Shown here piece after piece: positions 9,038-17,137 of a stretch of DNA of 24,446 nt. Below the pieces are notes generated by a model, which had not been told where the DNA came from, did not search any database, and worked only from the letters and a program-made list of their open reading frames with translations. Source of the stretch: a virus; IMG/VR virus record IMGVR_UViG_3300044624_002353, positions 1-24,446 of that record, one strand, 5' to 3'. A program made the translations under genes and the position numbers. Every line of letters begins with the position of its first letter. The stretch's first letter is position 1.

Positions 9038-9802
9038 ATGGCAGACCAAACCCTAGATCCACTAAAAAAACAACTGATTGATTATGTACAACTACAGTTA
9101 GGCAGTCAAATTGTAGACGTTGAATTAGATCCTGCACACTACGAAGCAGCGTATCAGCGCACAATTGGTACTTACCGTCAGCGTAGTCAAAATGCCTACG
9201 AAGAAAGCTATAGTTTTATGCAGTTGTTGGACAATGTAAACGAATACACTTTGCCACAAGAAGTCACACAAGTACGGCAAATTTTTCGACGCACAATTGG
9301 ATTGAGCACCGGTGGCAGTGCCAGCAGCTTTGATCCATTTGGCGCAGCAACATTAAACGTGTATCTGCTGAACTTTAACCAGTCGGGCGGCAGCCTGGCT
9401 ACTTACGACTTTTATCAACAATATGTGGAGCTTGCTGCCAGAATGTTCGGCGGATACATCAACTACACATTCAATCCTGTTACCAAAAAACTACAGCTGA
9501 TTCGTGACCCTAAAGGCACTGGAGAAGTTGTCCTGCTGTGGACTTATAATCTGCGTCCAGAAATTGTATTACTGAGCGACTTTCAGATCAGTCAATGGAT
9601 TCGTGACTACATGGTGGGTGCTTGTAAGTACATCATTGGTGAAGCTAGAGAAAAATTTGGTACTATTGCTGGTCCACAAGGCGGCGGAACCTTAAACGGT
9701 GCTGCTATGAAGTCGGAAGGTCAAGCTATGATGGACAAATGCATAGAAGACCTCAAGTTGTATGTAGACGGTTCGCAACCATTGACCTTGGTAATCGGCT
9801 AA
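9038..9802 (+). CDS. 13: Neck protein (T4 gp13-like), 254 aa
   Basis: The start is supported by TAAGGAG about seven bases upstream. The sequence follows the gp13 family seen in T4-like aquatic phages: [20 protein letters not shown] near residue 31, a NEYTLPQEV segment, then KKLQLIRDP and [10 protein letters not shown] strands, and a C-terminal helical part with [14 protein letters not shown]. In T4, gp13 with gp14 makes the collar that seals the packaged head and receives the tail. This protein is somewhat shorter than T4 gp13 (309 aa). In T4, gene 13 is followed directly by 14 and 15; here those two lie upstream on the opposite strand, with an early-type gene between. The stop overlaps tail-to-tail with the GIY-YIG gene. 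Confidence 0.85.
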   Translation: MADQTLDPLKKQLIDYVQLQLGSQIVDVELDPAHYEAAYQRTIGTYRQRSQNAYEESYSFMQLLDNVNEYTLPQEVTQVRQIFRRTIGLSTGGSASSFDPFGAATLNVYLLNFNQSGGSLATYDFYQQYVELAARMFGGYINYTFNPVTKKLQLIRDPKGTGEVVLLWTYNLRPEIVLLSDFQISQWIRDYMVGACKYIIGEAREKFGTIAGPQGGGTLNGAAMKSEGQAMMDKCIEDLKLYVDGSQPLTLVIG

Positions 9803-10434
9803 TTGTTTTTGCGAGCAGCATCACGTGCTCGCTTTTTAGCGCCAATGATTGCTCGAGTTGCGGCTGTTTGGATTCTTCCTTCTTGATTACTAGTGGCACC
9901 TCTGCCAATTTGCCATCCGTTGTTTAAGAAATTATTAACTTCTGTTAAATTGACTCGCATTGAATCTGTACTATTATGGATCCATTTTTGATTTTTAGTG
10001 GTACCTTTTTTTGCATTAACTTGTGGCGAGTATGTTTTGCCTAAATTAATTTGCATTAGAGTTTTTTTAGTAGAGTTTGTGTGTTTAAATCCTGCATTTG
10101 ATGCAATTCTTTTTGCAATAGTTTTAGGGCTTTGTTTGACTCCTGCTGCCCCATCGCCACCATCTGTTAAATTTCTAAGTATTCCTGTGCCTAAATCTTT
10201 TCGACCGTACCATCTTATTAGCCTACGTTCGATTGCTAATGCACCGATGTTAGTTAAGTTTGATTCTACAATAACGATACGATGATAATCTGTTGGGACA
10301 ATAACATTATGTTCTTTTTCCCACGCCCTGTATCGTTGTCCTTTACCGATATAATACGGTGTTAGATTACCTTTGCGTAGATATACGTAAACATAGAAAC
10401 CGGGCGGATAAGTAGACAGGCTGATGCTCCTCAA
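9799..10434 (-). CDS. GIY-YIG homing endonuclease, 211 aa
   Basis: The nuclease domain is N-terminal: YVY at residues 14-16, YYIGKG at 27-32, arginines R34 and R36, the metal-binding glutamate most likely E69 in [11 protein letters not shown], and N88 in NLTDGGDG. The C-terminal half carries short DNA-binding-type motifs common in homing endonucleases, including [14 protein letters not shown] and a GWQIGRG element, and is basic and Asn/Lys-rich. The start is unclear: TTG at 10432-10434 has no ribosome site, while AGGAG lies within the first codons and would place a CTG (10420-10422) at good spacing. No ATG exists near. It lies opposite to, and between, gp13 and dexA, a usual place for a free-standing intron-less homing gene. 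It is probably a selfish element that spreads by cutting the unoccupied gp13-dexA junction. Confidence 0.87.
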   Translation of the reverse strand: MRSISLSTYPPGFYVYVYLRKGNLTPYYIGKGQRYRAWEKEHNVIVPTDYHRIVIVESNLTNIGALAIERRLIRWYGRKDLGTGILRNLTDGGDGAAGVKQSPKTIAKRIASNAGFKHTNSTKKTLMQINLGKTYSPQVNAKKGTTKNQKWIHNSTDSMRVNLTEVNNFLNNGWQIGRGATSNQEGRIQTAATRAIIGAKKRARDAARKNN

Positions 10435-10480
10435 AAGCGTTAGAACGGGTGGATGTTGGTAGCATCGCGATCCGTGCTAT

Positions 10481-10487
10481 TATTTAT
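10481..10487 (-). promoter_or_regulatory. Late-type promoter motif (ATAAATA) for the GIY-YIG gene
   Basis: The minus strand reads GAATAAATAAT, 47 bases upstream of the TTG start at 10434. It diverges from the sigma70-type promoter of dexA, only about 11 bases away. Confidence 0.5.
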
Positions 10488-10497
10488 TCTGATTTCA

Positions 10498-10526
10498 TTG
10501 ACAATTGCATAGTATTGTCTTATAAT
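10498..10526 (+). promoter_or_regulatory. Consensus sigma70 promoter for dexA-gp1
   Basis: TTGACA (10498-10503), a 17-base spacer and TATAAT (10521-10526): a perfect match to the bacterial housekeeping promoter in both hexamers. Counting from the -10, the expected +1 is 10533, the A of the dexA ATG, so the transcript would have no leader. Confidence 0.88.
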
Positions 10527-10532
10527 AATGGT

Positions 10533-11057
10533 ATGAGCTCCCTTATGATCGATATCGAAACCATTGGAGTAGCACCTGCTGCTACTATTCTAACCATTGC
10601 TGCCCAATCTTTTGATCCATTGGGTTCCGGGTACTACAAACAACATTACTATGCTAGAATTGATTTAGACAGCCAAGAAAATCGTACCATTGACGAAAGC
10701 ACATTAAACTGGTGGGCTACTCAACCTGCAGTAGCCCGTGACGAAGCATTTGCTGAAGATAATCGAGTACCTCTTGACCAAGCCTTAGATGAGTTAGGTA
10801 AGCTTATTTGGACTAGCAATTTTTTATGGTGTCAAGGCCCTACATTTGACTGCACTATTCTAGAACATGCCTACAAGAGCTACAATAAACCTATACCTTG
10901 GCAATATTTCAAAGTTAGGGACAGCCGAACACTTTGTAGTGTATGGCCCAACCGCCCCAAACCACCCACAACACACCATGCATTAGAAGATTGTCGCAAG
11001 CAGATTGATCTAGTGCAAGCAACACTTAGACATTTGAACGTTAAGGAATTATCATGA
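10533..11057 (+). CDS. dexA: DexA-like 3'-5' exonuclease (DEDDh family), 174 aa
   Basis: The ATG at 10533 makes the protein begin MSSLMIDIE, which aligns residue for residue with T4 DexA (MFDFIIDFE). The frame is open upstream to 10449, but that part would lie before the promoter. Exo I is D7-x-E9, exo II lies in FDCTILEHAY, and exo III is H148-x4-D153 in HHALEDCRK, so the four acidic residues and histidine of the DEDDh class are present. ESTLNWWATQPAVARDEA matches the T4 DexA STIEWW region. DexA degrades DNA 3'-5' and in T4 acts in nucleotide scavenging or recombination. This copy is shorter than T4 DexA (227 aa). It is joined to gp1 by an ATGA overlap. An alternative ATG at 10545 has only a weak GAG upstream. 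The function is well supported. Confidence 0.9.
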   Translation: MSSLMIDIETIGVAPAATILTIAAQSFDPLGSGYYKQHYYARIDLDSQENRTIDESTLNWWATQPAVARDEAFAEDNRVPLDQALDELGKLIWTSNFLWCQGPTFDCTILEHAYKSYNKPIPWQYFKVRDSRTLCSVWPNRPKPPTTHHALEDCRKQIDLVQATLRHLNVKELS

Positions 11058-11692
11058 TTATTGGAATTTGCGGCCTGATTGGGTCCGGCAAAGACACTGT
11101 AGCTGACTACTTGGTAAACGTACACGGGTTTAGGCGTGAAAGCTTTGCAGGCACTTTAAAAGATGCTGTGGCTGCTGTGTTTGACTGGGATCGTACCTTG
11201 TTGGAAGGACGTACCAGAGCCTCCAGAGAGTGGCGCGAGCAACGCGATGAATGGTGGAGCCGCCGTTTAGGACAAGACATTACACCACGCTGGGTGCTGC
11301 AATACTGGGGCACAGAAGTCATGCGCCGCGGATTTCACGACGATATTTGGATTGCTAGCATTGAAAACAAAATACGCAACAGCAGCGACAACGTGGTCTT
11401 AAGTGATTGCCGTTTCCCCAATGAAATTGCCAGTATTCGCAACGCTGGTGGGCGTATTGTGCGCACTTGTCGTGGACCAGATCCCGAATGGTTTCATGCT
11501 GCCGAAGTGGTAAATCGTGGTCCTACACTGAATTTGTCCTGGGCCAGTAATCGATCTGTACTAGACACATTCAAGGTGCATGCCAGCGAAACTGCCTGGG
11601 TAGGAACTGATTTTGACCATGTGCTTGACAATAATCATTCAATGGATGACTTGTATGCTCAAGTAGATCGCATTGTCAAAAATCAGGAGTAA
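11054..11692 (+). CDS. 1: Deoxynucleoside monophosphate kinase (T4 gp1-like), 212 aa
   Basis: The Walker A loop is GLIGSGKDT (residues 7-15), followed by an LKDAVAAVFDWDR helix, an R-rich region (EGRTRASREWREQR), RRLGQDITPRWVLQYWGTEV and a SDCRFPNE segment typical of phage dNMP kinases. The enzyme phosphorylates dNMPs to dNDPs with ATP, supplying precursors for phage DNA synthesis; in T4, gp1 handles dGMP, dTMP and hydroxymethyl-dCMP. The length is slightly below T4 gp1 (241 aa). It overlaps dexA by ATGA and is expected to be co-transcribed from the sigma70 promoter. Together the two genes form a nucleotide-salvage pair: DexA releases dNMPs and gp1 rephosphorylates them. The 3' end overlaps the HNH gene by 17 bases, tail to tail. 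Confidence 0.93.
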   Translation: MIIGICGLIGSGKDTVADYLVNVHGFRRESFAGTLKDAVAAVFDWDRTLLEGRTRASREWREQRDEWWSRRLGQDITPRWVLQYWGTEVMRRGFHDDIWIASIENKIRNSSDNVVLSDCRFPNEIASIRNAGGRIVRTCRGPDPEWFHAAEVVNRGPTLNLSWASNRSVLDTFKVHASETAWVGTDFDHVLDNNHSMDDLYAQVDRIVKNQE

Positions 11693-12020
11693 TATCACCT
11701 GCACGCCAGGGTAGTTCCAATCTGACAATTTCAGCAATACAGTTCAAGCACACTGTTTTTAAGTTTCGTGTTTCGCAGTTATTTAGATCCCCGTCTACAT
11801 GATACACAGTCAACTGAGTATGGTGTCTAGCCCGAAACCCACATCTATCACATGTGGGTTTTTTCTTGTAACCGGCTGTCAGCCATCTGGGTCTGGCTGG
11901 TTTGATCTTTTTGTCTTGCCTAATACACACGTTACAACGACTGCGATAGTACAGTTTTTCACGGTGATAGCCATTTATAGCAGCGGGATTTTTGTTGCAA
12001 ACCTTGCATAGCGGTCTCAT
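11676..12020 (-). CDS. HNH endonuclease-like zinc protein, 114 aa
   Basis: Four CxxC pairs are visible (C5/C8, C29/C32, C57/C60, C91/C94), which could bind two zinc ions. Between the last two pairs is HVDGDLNN...RNLKTVC (H74, D76, N80-N81, N86), the H-N-N core of the HNH nuclease fold with its beta-beta-alpha metal element. Similar small proteins occur in many aquatic T4-like phages. It lies opposite the structural genes between gp1 and gp18 and, with the GIY-YIG gene, brackets dexA-gp1. The ATG is only five bases after an ATAAATA motif and no ribosome site is seen, so the message may be leaderless. A homing nuclease or a resident DNA-processing nuclease are both possible. Confidence 0.82.
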   Translation of the reverse strand: MRPLCKVCNKNPAAINGYHREKLYYRSRCNVCIRQDKKIKPARPRWLTAGYKKKPTCDRCGFRARHHTQLTVYHVDGDLNNCETRNLKTVCLNCIAEIVRLELPWRAGDITPDF

Positions 12021-12025
12021 ACGAC

Positions 12026-12032
12026 TATTTAT
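12026..12032 (-). promoter_or_regulatory. Possible late-type motif (ATAAATA) at the HNH gene
   Basis: The minus strand reads CAATAAATAGTCGT and then ATG. With +1 about six to seven bases after the motif, transcription would begin at or next to the start codon. The motif is a good match but its distance to the gene is atypical. Confidence 0.4.
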
Positions 12033-12084
12033 TGATTAGACCTTAATCAAGGTATACATAATCACCTGATTTTTGGTCGATGCA

Positions 12085-12091
12085 ATAAATA
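12085..12091 (+). promoter_or_regulatory. Late-type promoter motif (ATAAATA) for the sheath gene
   Basis: CAATAAATATC lies 29 bases upstream of the gp18 ATG, and AAAAGGA (about 12107-12112) provides the ribosome site. The distance is close to that of the gp13, gp19 and 18776 motifs. Confidence 0.68.
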
Positions 12092-12119
12092 TCATTAACC
12101 CATTTAAAAGGATAACATT

Positions 12120-15100
12120 ATGGCACTAGTATCCCCCGGCGTAGAAGTAACCATCATTGATGAGTCCAGCTATCTACCAGCAGGTACCAATTCGGTACCT
12201 TATATTTTGCTGGCAACAGCACAAGACAAAATTTCTGGTACAGGTGTCACTGTTGCTCCTGGCACCACTGAAGCAAACGCTGACAAAGTGTATTTAATTA
12301 CTAGTCAACGCGATCTTGCTGCAACATTTGGTAACCCTTTCTTTTACAAGACAACCAACGGTACACCAATCAATGGATATGAACTCAATGAATACGGACT
12401 GCTTGCTGCACACAGTGTATTGGGTATCAGCAATCGTGCATATATCCAACGTGCAAACGTAGACTTGGCAGAATTAACAGCCACTTTGGTACGTCCCACA
12501 GGTGCACCTGACAATGGAACCACATGGCTAGACACAACACTTACGCTGTGGGGTATCAATCAGTGGAATCAAACAACAGGTGAATTTACTGTAGCAACTC
12601 CGTTGGTTATTACTGATACCACACAACTAGAGTCCGGAATTCCTGCTGCCAGCTTCGGATCAATCGGGCAATATGCAGTTGTTGCAACCAACACTGCTAA
12701 CCCTGTATACTACAAAAACACAGCCAACGACTGGGTACTGGTTGGATCCGACGACTGGAAACTGTCGTGGCCCACAGTGCAAGGTACAGAAAGTGTCACT
12801 GGCGCAGTATTGCCTGTTGGTGCTGTATTAATTATTAATGGGCAAACTGCAACTGTGCCTGGCGCAGCCACTTTGGCTGGACTAGTTACTGCCATTAACA
12901 ACCTTAGCATTGACGGTGTCACAGCCGAAGCTGATTCCAGTAATCGCCTGATTCTTCTTGCTGATAGTTCGGCCGAAGCCGACGGTTCAACTGCCGACGG
13001 CGGTGCTGTCAACATTGAACTAGCAAGCACAGCTGGCCTGCTGACTGCTTTGGGAATCACAGCTGGCACTTACTATGCACCAGCTCTACAACAAAGTCCT
13101 AACTATACTGTGCCACGTTGGAGAACAACTGATACATCGCCGCGTCCAACTGGTTCTGTGTGGAATAAAACCACTGACCCTAACTTGGGAGCTAAAATTG
13201 TTGTCAAAGAATACAGCACAGTGTTTGGTACTTTTACTACTAAAGCAGCTCCAATATACCAAACTGATCGTGACGCAAATGCTGCGCTAGATCCTGCAGG
13301 AGGTGGCAAGAACATCTCAGCTGGTACATTGTACACTCAATATGATGTGAGTCCAGAAGTAGTACCATCCGGCTACAACGACACATTTACGTTGAAGATT
13401 TTTGAACGACTGACTACTGGTCCCACAATTATCACTGGTAACACAGTTGATCCAGTGTTTATCAACGGTAACCAATTTACCATTCGGACCAGTCAAGCAA
13501 ACAGTACAGTATATACACCATTTGTTACTGTCACTATAAACGGAACAACAGCAGCTGATTTTGTTGCTGCAGTTTCGGCTGCTGGCGTTCCCAACGTTAG
13601 TGCATCGGTATCGTCAACTGGTCAGATTGTGTTTACACAAAGTATAGGTGGCGTAATTTCTGTTGTGAATACAACAGGAACACCTATAACTACAGCTGGT
13701 TTCACCACTGCTGTAACAGGAGTGCGCGATGGTACAACAACAGGAACACTGTTGTTGTCAAACTGGGTGCCGTTAGAATATACAGCCAGTGCCACTGCAC
13801 CTGATCAAGATCCTGACAACGGTCGTTACTGGTATTACTCTGCTACAAACCAAGTTGACATCATGATCAACACAGGTTCAGCCTGGGTAGGTTACCAGAA
13901 TGTATCAAACGATGCACGTGGCTTTAATTTAACACTGACCAATCCAACAGGTCCTATTATCAGTGCAACAGAACCCTTGTTGCAGACAGACGGGACACCG
14001 TTGGTATACGGTGACTTGTGGATTAACACCAGCAATCTTGAGATTTATCCGGTTATCAACCGTTGGCAAATTGTGGAAGGTGTGGATCAGTGGGTTGTGG
14101 TAGACAACACTGATCAAACAACTTCCAATGGTATCTTGTTTGAAGATGCACGCTGGGCACCCAATGGTACTACAGATCCAATTGTTGCTGCAATACCATC
14201 AATTACTAGTTTGCTGACCAGTAATTATCTTGACATTGATGCTCCTTCTGCAACAATTTATGCAGCAGGCACACTGTTGTTTAACACACGTCGCAGCGGA
14301 TTTAATGTCAAAGAATTCCGCACAAATTACTTCAACGCTTTGAGCTTTGATGTTGATCCGTACAATAACACAGTTGAGTATGTTGTGGGCAACAAGGTAC
14401 TTTACAACGGTTCTATATACGTAGCGATATTGGGTGGACAAGGCAATCTTCCATCCAATGTCACTTACTGGTCGCCGTTGGAAACCAATGCATGGGTAAC
14501 TGCCAGCGGTAACCGTGCAGACGGTTCGCCTAACATGGGTCGTTTGGCAGTTCGTGCAATTATAGTAGCTGCACTTAAATCTGCTATTGACAGCCAGGAA
14601 ACCTTGCGCGAAGAGCAAAATGTGTTCAACTTGATTGCTTGCCCGCAGTATCCAGAACTGATCCCCAACATGATCGCACTCAACAACGAGCGCAGTAACA
14701 CTGCATTTATTGTAGGTGACACTCCATTGCGCCTTGGACCTGATGGAAATTCCTTAGTGGCATGGGCCAACAACAACGGCGGTCTTGGTGTATTTGCTGG
14801 CGACAGCATACCTCTAGGTGACCCATATGTTGGTGTGTTCTATCCCAGCTGTCAGACAACTGACTTGTCTGGAAGCGTAGTAGTTCAGCCTCCAAGTCAC
14901 ATGATGTTGCGTACAATTGTTCGCAGCGACGAAATTGCGTATCCGTGGTTAGCTCCAGCAGGTACACGTCGTGGTCTAATTGACAATGCTGCGCAGATTG
15001 GTTATGTCAACGCACAAACAGGTGAATTTGTATCTATCGCCACAGGCCAGGGTGTACGTGATGTGTTGTACGAAAATCGTATCAATCCAATCACATTCAT

Positions 15101-15503
15101 TCCTGGCACAGGTATTACCAACTACGGTAACAAGACTGTGGCTGCCAGCCCAAGTGCGCTGGATCGCATCAACGTGGCACGTTTGGTAGCATTTATTCGC
15201 GCACGTTTGAACCAAATTGGCAAGAGCTTTGTGTTCGAGCCAAACGATCAGATCACACGCAACGAACTCACCAATGCTATTACCGGCTTGATGACAGACT
15301 TGGTGGCCAAACGCGGTATCTATGACTACCTGGTTGTTTGCGACTTGAGCAACAACACACCTGCACGTATTGATCGCAATGAGCTGTATGTTGATATTGC
15401 GATTGAGCCTGTTAAGGCGGTTGAATTTATCTACATTCCGGTTCGTCTCAAGAACACTGGCGAAATTGCTGCAGGGAATGTATCAAGTTCTGCTTCTGTT
15501 TAA
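12120..15503 (+). CDS. 18: Tail sheath protein (T4 gp18-like), 1127 aa
   Basis: The start MALVSPGVEVTIIDESSYLP and the C-terminus (ALDRINVARLVAFIRARLNQ, then EPNDQITRNELTNAITGLMT and the GIYDYLVVCD strand) are diagnostic of myovirus sheath proteins. The C-terminal domain forms the conserved inner fold that wraps the tube and drives contraction. At 1127 aa it is far longer than T4 gp18 (659 aa). The additional sequence lies in the middle, roughly residues 130-770, with Thr/Ala/Gly-rich beta segments that would project on the outside of the sheath. Near residue 760-785 (encoded about 14380-14475) is VVGNKVLYNGSIYVAILGGQ followed by NVTYW, resembling a carbohydrate-binding 5/12-type module. A terminator follows, so the sheath is probably a single-gene, high-output unit. 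Confidence 0.93.
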   Translation: MALVSPGVEVTIIDESSYLPAGTNSVPYILLATAQDKISGTGVTVAPGTTEANADKVYLITSQRDLAATFGNPFFYKTTNGTPINGYELNEYGLLAAHSVLGISNRAYIQRANVDLAELTATLVRPTGAPDNGTTWLDTTLTLWGINQWNQTTGEFTVATPLVITDTTQLESGIPAASFGSIGQYAVVATNTANPVYYKNTANDWVLVGSDDWKLSWPTVQGTESVTGAVLPVGAVLIINGQTATVPGAATLAGLVTAINNLSIDGVTAEADSSNRLILLADSSAEADGSTADGGAVNIELASTAGLLTALGITAGTYYAPALQQSPNYTVPRWRTTDTSPRPTGSVWNKTTDPNLGAKIVVKEYSTVFGTFTTKAAPIYQTDRDANAALDPAGGGKNISAGTLYTQYDVSPEVVPSGYNDTFTLKIFERLTTGPTIITGNTVDPVFINGNQFTIRTSQANSTVYTPFVTVTINGTTAADFVAAVSAAGVPNVSASVSSTGQIVFTQSIGGVISVVNTTGTPITTAGFTTAVTGVRDGTTTGTLLLSNWVPLEYTASATAPDQDPDNGRYWYYSATNQVDIMINTGSAWVGYQNVSNDARGFNLTLTNPTGPIISATEPLLQTDGTPLVYGDLWINTSNLEIYPVINRWQIVEGVDQWVVVDNTDQTTSNGILFEDARWAPNGTTDPIVAAIPSITSLLTSNYLDIDAPSATIYAAGTLLFNTRRSGFNVKEFRTNYFNALSFDVDPYNNTVEYVVGNKVLYNGSIYVAILGGQGNLPSNVTYWSPLETNAWVTASGNRADGSPNMGRLAVRAIIVAALKSAIDSQETLREEQNVFNLIACPQYPELIPNMIALNNERSNTAFIVGDTPLRLGPDGNSLVAWANNNGGLGVFAGDSIPLGDPYVGVFYPSCQTTDLSGSVVVQPPSHMMLRTIVRSDEIAYPWLAPAGTRRGLIDNAAQIGYVNAQTGEFVSIATGQGVRDVLYENRINPITFIPGTGITNYGNKTVAASPSALDRINVARLVAFIRARLNQIGKSFVFEPNDQITRNELTNAITGLMTDLVAKRGIYDYLVVCDLSNNTPARIDRNELYVDIAIEPVKAVEFIYIPVRLKNTGEIAAGNVSSSASV

Positions 15504-15517
15504 TGTAGTAGCAACAC

Positions 15518-15547
15518 AAAAATGGGGCTTTATGCCCCATTTTTTTT
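15518..15547 (+). terminator. Intrinsic terminator after the sheath gene
   Basis: The inverted repeat AAAAATGGGGC / GCCCCATTTTT (about 15518-15528 with 15534-15544) has a 5-base loop and ends in a run of T residues to 15547. It separates the sheath transcript from the gp19 promoter motif at 15561. Confidence 0.9.
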
Positions 15548-15560
15548 GATCATCAAGATC

Positions 15561-15567
15561 ATAAATA
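15561..15567 (+). promoter_or_regulatory. Late-type promoter motif (ATAAATA) for the tube gene
   Basis: CATAAATAA lies 23 bases before the gp19 ATG and directly after the sheath terminator. Separate initiation for the tube gene is therefore plausible. Confidence 0.68.
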
Positions 15568-15589
15568 ATTGCATATAGGAGATATACTC

Positions 15590-16234
15590 ATGTCCGTTTC
15601 ATCACTCTCAAGAATGACGGTGCCGTTGGCAAGCGATCAATCCAGCCCAACCCAAGGCCTGCTCATGCCCAAGCTCAAGTATCGCTTTCGAGTGACACTT
15701 GAAAACTTTGGCGTAAGTACACCCAGAACAGAATTAACCAAACAAGTTATGGACTTCACAAGACCGTCGGTTTCGTTTGAAGACATCACAATCGATCTGT
15801 ACAATTCCAAATTGAAATTGGCAGGCAAGAGCTCGTGGGAAGACACTACTCTCAACCTGCGTGATGATGCCAGCGGACAAGTTCAGCGCCTAGTTGGCGA
15901 ACAATTGCAAAAGCAAATGGACTTTTATGAACAGGCCTCAGCACGCTCTGGCGGTGACTACAAGTTCCTGACACGTTGCGAAATTCTCGACGGCGGCAAT
16001 GGAAACTTGGTTCCCACTGTGTTAGAAACTTGGGAATTGTATGGGTGCTTCTTGCAAGCAGCTAACTACGGCGACTTAAACTATGCCACCAGCGAGCCAG
16101 TTACTATTGCACTGACCATTAGATTTGACAATGCATTACAGACTCCGCTTGGTACTGGGGTGGGTATATTTATTACTCGTGGTACTAACGGCACGGTAAC
16201 ATCGACTGGTGCTGGAATACCCGGCGACGAATAA
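15590..16234 (+). CDS. 19: Tail tube protein (T4 gp19-like), 214 aa
   Basis: I chose the ATG at 15590 because AGGAG (about 15578-15582) is eight bases upstream; a TTG seven codons earlier would overlap that site. The sequence shows the gp19 pattern: KLKYRFRVTLENFG near residue 27, a LTKQVMDFTRPSVSFEDITI strand pair, ETWELYGCFLQAANYGDLNY and a final PVTIALTIRFDNAL strand. Tube subunits stack as hexameric rings inside the sheath and form the DNA channel. T4 gp19 is 163 aa; the extra ~50 residues are at the N-terminus and in the Gly/Thr-rich C-terminal tail. It follows the sheath, as in T4. The next gene begins 10 bases on with a GTG. Confidence 0.9.
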   Translation: MSVSSLSRMTVPLASDQSSPTQGLLMPKLKYRFRVTLENFGVSTPRTELTKQVMDFTRPSVSFEDITIDLYNSKLKLAGKSSWEDTTLNLRDDASGQVQRLVGEQLQKQMDFYEQASARSGGDYKFLTRCEILDGGNGNLVPTVLETWELYGCFLQAANYGDLNYATSEPVTIALTIRFDNALQTPLGTGVGIFITRGTNGTVTSTGAGIPGDE

Positions 16235-16243
16235 GGCTAACCT

Positions 16244-17137
16244 GTGTCATCATTCGGCCAGCAGTATATCACCAATACTTACGGTACAGAAACTCTTAGG
16301 GACTATGCACATGCTCCTAAGTTTTTCCGTGCCAATAGTCTTGAGTATGTACCGCGGGTCAAGTTTCTATTTCATGTTTACTTTAATCTCAACACAGATC
16401 CACAAACTGGTATTCCAGCCTTACGTAATGTATTCAGTGAGGATCAAGCTACAATTGGCCTATTGGTCAAAACTATTCAGTTACCGCAATTTACCATCGC
16501 GACAGAAGTACTGAATCAATACAATCGCAAACGAGTAATACAGAAAAAGATAGAATACAATCCTGTGCAAGTAGAAATGCACGACGACGGCGGCGATCTG
16601 ATACGTACACTTTGGTATAATTATTTTTCATACTATTACAAAGACCCAAACCAACCTTACAATAATGTTTCATCTACTAACGGAGCTGCTGGAGTTGACT
16701 CATCGCAGGCCGCGGGTTTCAGTTACAACAATCGTGATATCTATGTCAATGACCGAACAGTAAACGACTGGGGTTACATTGGCGAAAGTTTCAACGACGG
16801 AACCAATGCCGAAAACGGCAAACCAGCCTTTTTCAGAGACATCACAATTTACGGTTTCGACCAGCACAAGTGGGTGTCGTATGTGCTGGTCAATCCGTTG
16901 ATCAGCACCTGGAATCACGACACGTACAATTACAGCGAAGATGGCGGCATCATGCAAAATAGCATGACTATACAGTACGAAACAGTAAAATACTACTCGG
17001 GTACGATCGGAGCAGAACGTCCAGATACTAATGTGGTTGGATTTGCAGATCCCAATGCATATGATCAGATTCTCAGCCCTTTGTCAACGCGAGATCAGAC
17101 ATCATTCGTCAACGGACAAGGAGGTAATATACCATGA
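16244..17137 (+). CDS. Tail tube-like or baseplate structural protein, 297 aa
   Basis: The start is GTG with AAGG seven bases upstream. The protein begins SFGQQYITNTYGTETLRDYA and then has a hydrophobic strand (RVKFLFHVYFNLN, residues about 39-51), LVKTIQLPQFTI, the conserved-looking VLNQYNRKRVIQKKIEYNPV, aromatic-rich YNYFSYYYKDPNQPY, and paired strands DITIYGFDQHKW and VLVNPLISTW. The overall pattern (strand, I-LP-F, NQYNRKR, W-Y-Y) suggests the tube-like fold used by gp19-type and baseplate-tube-junction proteins, but I cannot assign it to T4 gp54 or gp48. It sits between gp19 and unknown small genes and overlaps the next ATG by ATGA. Expect it in the virion. Confidence 0.72.
   Translation: MSSFGQQYITNTYGTETLRDYAHAPKFFRANSLEYVPRVKFLFHVYFNLNTDPQTGIPALRNVFSEDQATIGLLVKTIQLPQFTIATEVLNQYNRKRVIQKKIEYNPVQVEMHDDGGDLIRTLWYNYFSYYYKDPNQPYNNVSSTNGAAGVDSSQAAGFSYNNRDIYVNDRTVNDWGYIGESFNDGTNAENGKPAFFRDITIYGFDQHKWVSYVLVNPLISTWNHDTYNYSEDGGIMQNSMTIQYETVKYYSGTIGAERPDTNVVGFADPNAYDQILSPLSTRDQTSFVNGQGGNIP

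Noticed and set aside
12040-12053. Small inverted repeat ACCTT-AATC-AAGGT between the HNH gene and the sheath gene
   Set aside because: The stem is only five pairs with no T-run, too weak for a terminator, and there is no reason to call it an operator.
14199-14618. Cys-rich open frame antisense to the sheath gene
   Set aside because: No ribosome site, odd composition, and it lies wholly opposite a well-supported conserved gene.
15569-15589. TTG start seven codons upstream for gp19
   Set aside because: The ribosome binding site for ATG 15590 lies within those codons.
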